In this document: positions 62,474 through 64,000 of the stretch, one piece after another
Layout: the number at the start of each line of letters is the position of its first letter
Position numbering within the stretch: position 1 is the first letter of the stretch
Assembly (NCBI RefSeq): GCF_003353175.1
Contig: NZ_QHKS01000015.1
Span: 62,385 to 126,384, forward strand
Source of the DNA: Paraburkholderia lacunae
Lineage (GTDB): Bacteria; Pseudomonadota; Gammaproteobacteria; Burkholderiales; Burkholderiaceae
Length of the DNA stretch: 64,000 nucleotides
Direction of reading: 5' to 3'
Position numbers and translations under genes: made by a program
The notes under the pieces: generated by a model
Told to the model about the DNA's origin: nothing
What the model saw: the letters and a program-made list of their open reading frames with translations, nothing else
Database searches by the model: none

Positions 62474-64000
62474 TTAAGCGGCCAACACCGGACGCATACC
62501 GTCGAGCTTCATCTTGCTCTCAGGCGCGCGCCCCTTGCGTGCCCGCTTGCCGATATGCGGCGCGAGTGCGGCGCCGCTCAGCTTCTCTTCGTCCACGCGG
62601 CCACCGCGGCGCGTACCGATCAACACGACACCCGCGTCGTTGATCGCCAGCGCCTGCACCAGCGTTTCCTTATCGTCTAGCGCCATGAGCGTGACGCCGC
62701 GTCCGCCGCCCGACAGCGTCTTCATCTCGTCGAGGCCGAACACCAGCAGACGCCCGCCCGACGACAGACACGCAATGTGCTTCGCATCCGGCAGCATCGG
62801 CATCGGCGCGAGCGGCGCGGCGCCCGCGTCGATCGTCATGAACGACTTGCCGGCCTTCACGCGGCTCACCATATCGCCGACCTTGGCGATAAAGCCGAAG
62901 CCGTTGCTCGACGCGAGCAGCAGCGCCTGATCCGCGGAGGCCGCGTAGTAATGCATCAGATGGCTGCCCGATTCGAGTTCGATCAACGACGTGACGGGCA
63001 CGCCGTCACCACGGCCGCCCGGCAGCATCGCCACGGCGACCGAATAGACGCGGCCATTGCTGCCCCACGCGACCAGCGTATCCGGTGTGCGGCACTGGAA
63101 CGCTGCGTAGAGCCCGTCGCCGGCCTTGAAAGTGAAACCGGCCGTATCCAGCCCGTGACCCTTGAGCGCCCGCACCCAGCCCTTCTGCGACACCACCACC
63201 GTGACCGGCTCGTCGACCACGCGCGCTTCGAACGTCGCGCGCTTTTCCTGCTGGATCAGCGTGCGGCGCTCGTCGCCGTATTGCTTCGCGTCGGCTTCGA
63301 TTTCCTTGATGAGCAGACGCTTCATCGCCGATTCGCTGCCGAGCAGTTCTTCGAGCTTGGCCTTCTCGTCGCGCAATTCGGCCAGTTCCTTCTCGATCTT
63401 GATCTTCTCGAGGCGCGCCAACTGACGCAGCCGGATTTCGAGAATGTCTTCGGCCTGGCGATCGGACAGCCCGAACGCCGCGATCAACGCGGCCTTCGGT
63501 TCATCCGATTCGCGAATGATGCGGATGACTTCGTCGATATTCAAAAAGACGATCATCCGGCCTTCGAGGATGTGAATCCGGTCGTCGACCCTCTGCAAAC
63601 GATGACGCGTGCGGCGCGTGACCGTCGCGAAGCGGAACGCGATCCACTCGTGCAGGATTTCGCTCAGGCCTTTCTGACGCGGCCGGCCGTCGCCGCCCAC
63701 CATCACCAGGTTCAGCGACGCGTTCGATTCGAGGCTCGTATGCGCGAGCAGCGAATTGACGAACTCCGTTTGATCGATGCGGCTCGACTTCGGCTCGAAC
63801 ACGAGGCGCACCGGCGCATCCTTGCCCGATTCGTCGCGCACCGCGTCGAGCAAGGCCAGCATGGTCTGCTTGGTCTGCAACTGTTCGGGTGTGAGCGCCT
63901 TCTTGCCGAGCTTGATTTTCGGATTGGTCTGCTCTTCGATTTCTTCGAGCACCTTCTGCGTGGCCGTGTTCGGCGGCAGTTCGGTGATCACCAGTTGCCA
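62474..64000 (-). CDS. parC: DNA topoisomerase IV subunit A, C-terminal part (cut by window end)
   Basis: The frame is open from 64000 to a stop at 62474, giving the last 509 residues or so. It contains the end of the breakage-reunion domain (including L-A-H-T-S-L-E-S-N-A-S-L-N near the start, an L-R-L-R-Q-L-A-R-L-E-K helix-rich coiled coil) and the C-terminal beta-pinwheel with short repeats such as K-G-W-V-R-A-L-K-G-H. The absence of the classic GyrA box and the domain length favour ParC over GyrA. ParC with ParE decatenates sister chromosomes. The catalytic tyrosine is outside the window. Confidence 0.88.
   Translation of the reverse strand, partial: WQLVITELPPNTATQKVLEEIEEQTNPKIKLGKKALTPEQLQTKQTMLALLDAVRDESGKDAPVRLVFEPKSSRIDQTEFVNSLLAHTSLESNASLNLVMVGGDGRPRQKGLSEILHEWIAFRFATVTRRTRHRLQRVDDRIHILEGRMIVFLNIDEVIRIIRESDEPKAALIAAFGLSDRQAEDILEIRLRQLARLEKIKIEKELAELRDEKAKLEELLGSESAMKRLLIKEIEADAKQYGDERRTLIQQEKRATFEARVVDEPVTVVVSQKGWVRALKGHGLDTAGFTFKAGDGLYAAFQCRTPDTLVAWGSNGRVYSVAVAMLPGGRGDGVPVTSLIELESGSHLMHYYAASADQALLLASSNGFGFIAKVGDMVSRVKAGKSFMTIDAGAAPLAPMPMLPDAKHIACLSSGGRLLVFGLDEMKTLSGGGRGVTLMALDDKETLVQALAINDAGVVLIGTRRGGRVDEEKLSGAALAPHIGKRARKGRAPESKMKLDGMRPVLAA

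Overview
This is a GC-rich window with short intergenic gaps and almost no mobile DNA. It looks like chromosomal DNA from the Burkholderiaceae, most likely Paraburkholderia or Burkholderia. The inference rests on the gene set: an intracellular polyhydroxybutyrate depolymerase with a cysteine nucleophile, a soluble RsxB next to nth, a DUF1841 protein, a UbiC/inosine-glycosylase pair, and two PLP enzymes with RidA. No rRNA, tRNA, CRISPR array or insertion sequence was recognised.

Layout. 1-4.8 kb: lipopolysaccharide genes (a cut O-antigen ligase-type protein, a family 9 glycosyltransferase, msbA, a WaaE/KdtX-type glucosyltransferase). 4.8-12.2 kb: dnaE, trhO, gluQ and rhlE. 12.7-15.9 kb: an acetolactate synthase-type ThDP enzyme and an aldehyde dehydrogenase. 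16-19.2 kb: small envelope proteins, purT and a META-domain lipoprotein whose stop codon is followed directly by a 14-bp tandem repeat. 19.6-28 kb: a second-type FtsK with a very long Ala/Pro linker, a lactonase, small conserved proteins and a GH15 glycosidase. 28-32.7 kb: phaZ, a TetR regulator, rsxB-nth, a 9-bp tandem repeat and DUF1841. 32.8-42.5 kb: two cytochromes c, a MoxR ATPase with its VWA partner, BenE, tal, a VOC protein, a FUSC protein and a DUF3311/sodium:solute symporter pair.

The most unusual segment is 43.8-50.2 kb. A compact archaic (sigma/Csu-like) chaperone-usher pilus cluster (pilin, chaperone, usher, SCPU subunit, Cys-free subunit) sits between a decayed 3' fragment of a DNA-deoxyinosine glycosylase gene and an intact copy of the same gene. 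The fragment still overlaps the spermidine-synthase-like gene and the intact copy still overlaps ubiC. This implies an ancestral ubiC-glycosylase-speE-like operon that was split, with partial duplication, when the pilus genes arrived.

50-64 kb: ubiC, htpG (with a good sigma-32-type promoter inside the 3' end of its upstream neighbour), a MocR regulator diverging from a VOC-aminotransferase-RidA set, a membrane GGDEF-EAL protein, a chromate transporter, a CopD-like protein and the 3' part of parC. Statements about families are from recognition of motifs by eye; no database search was run.
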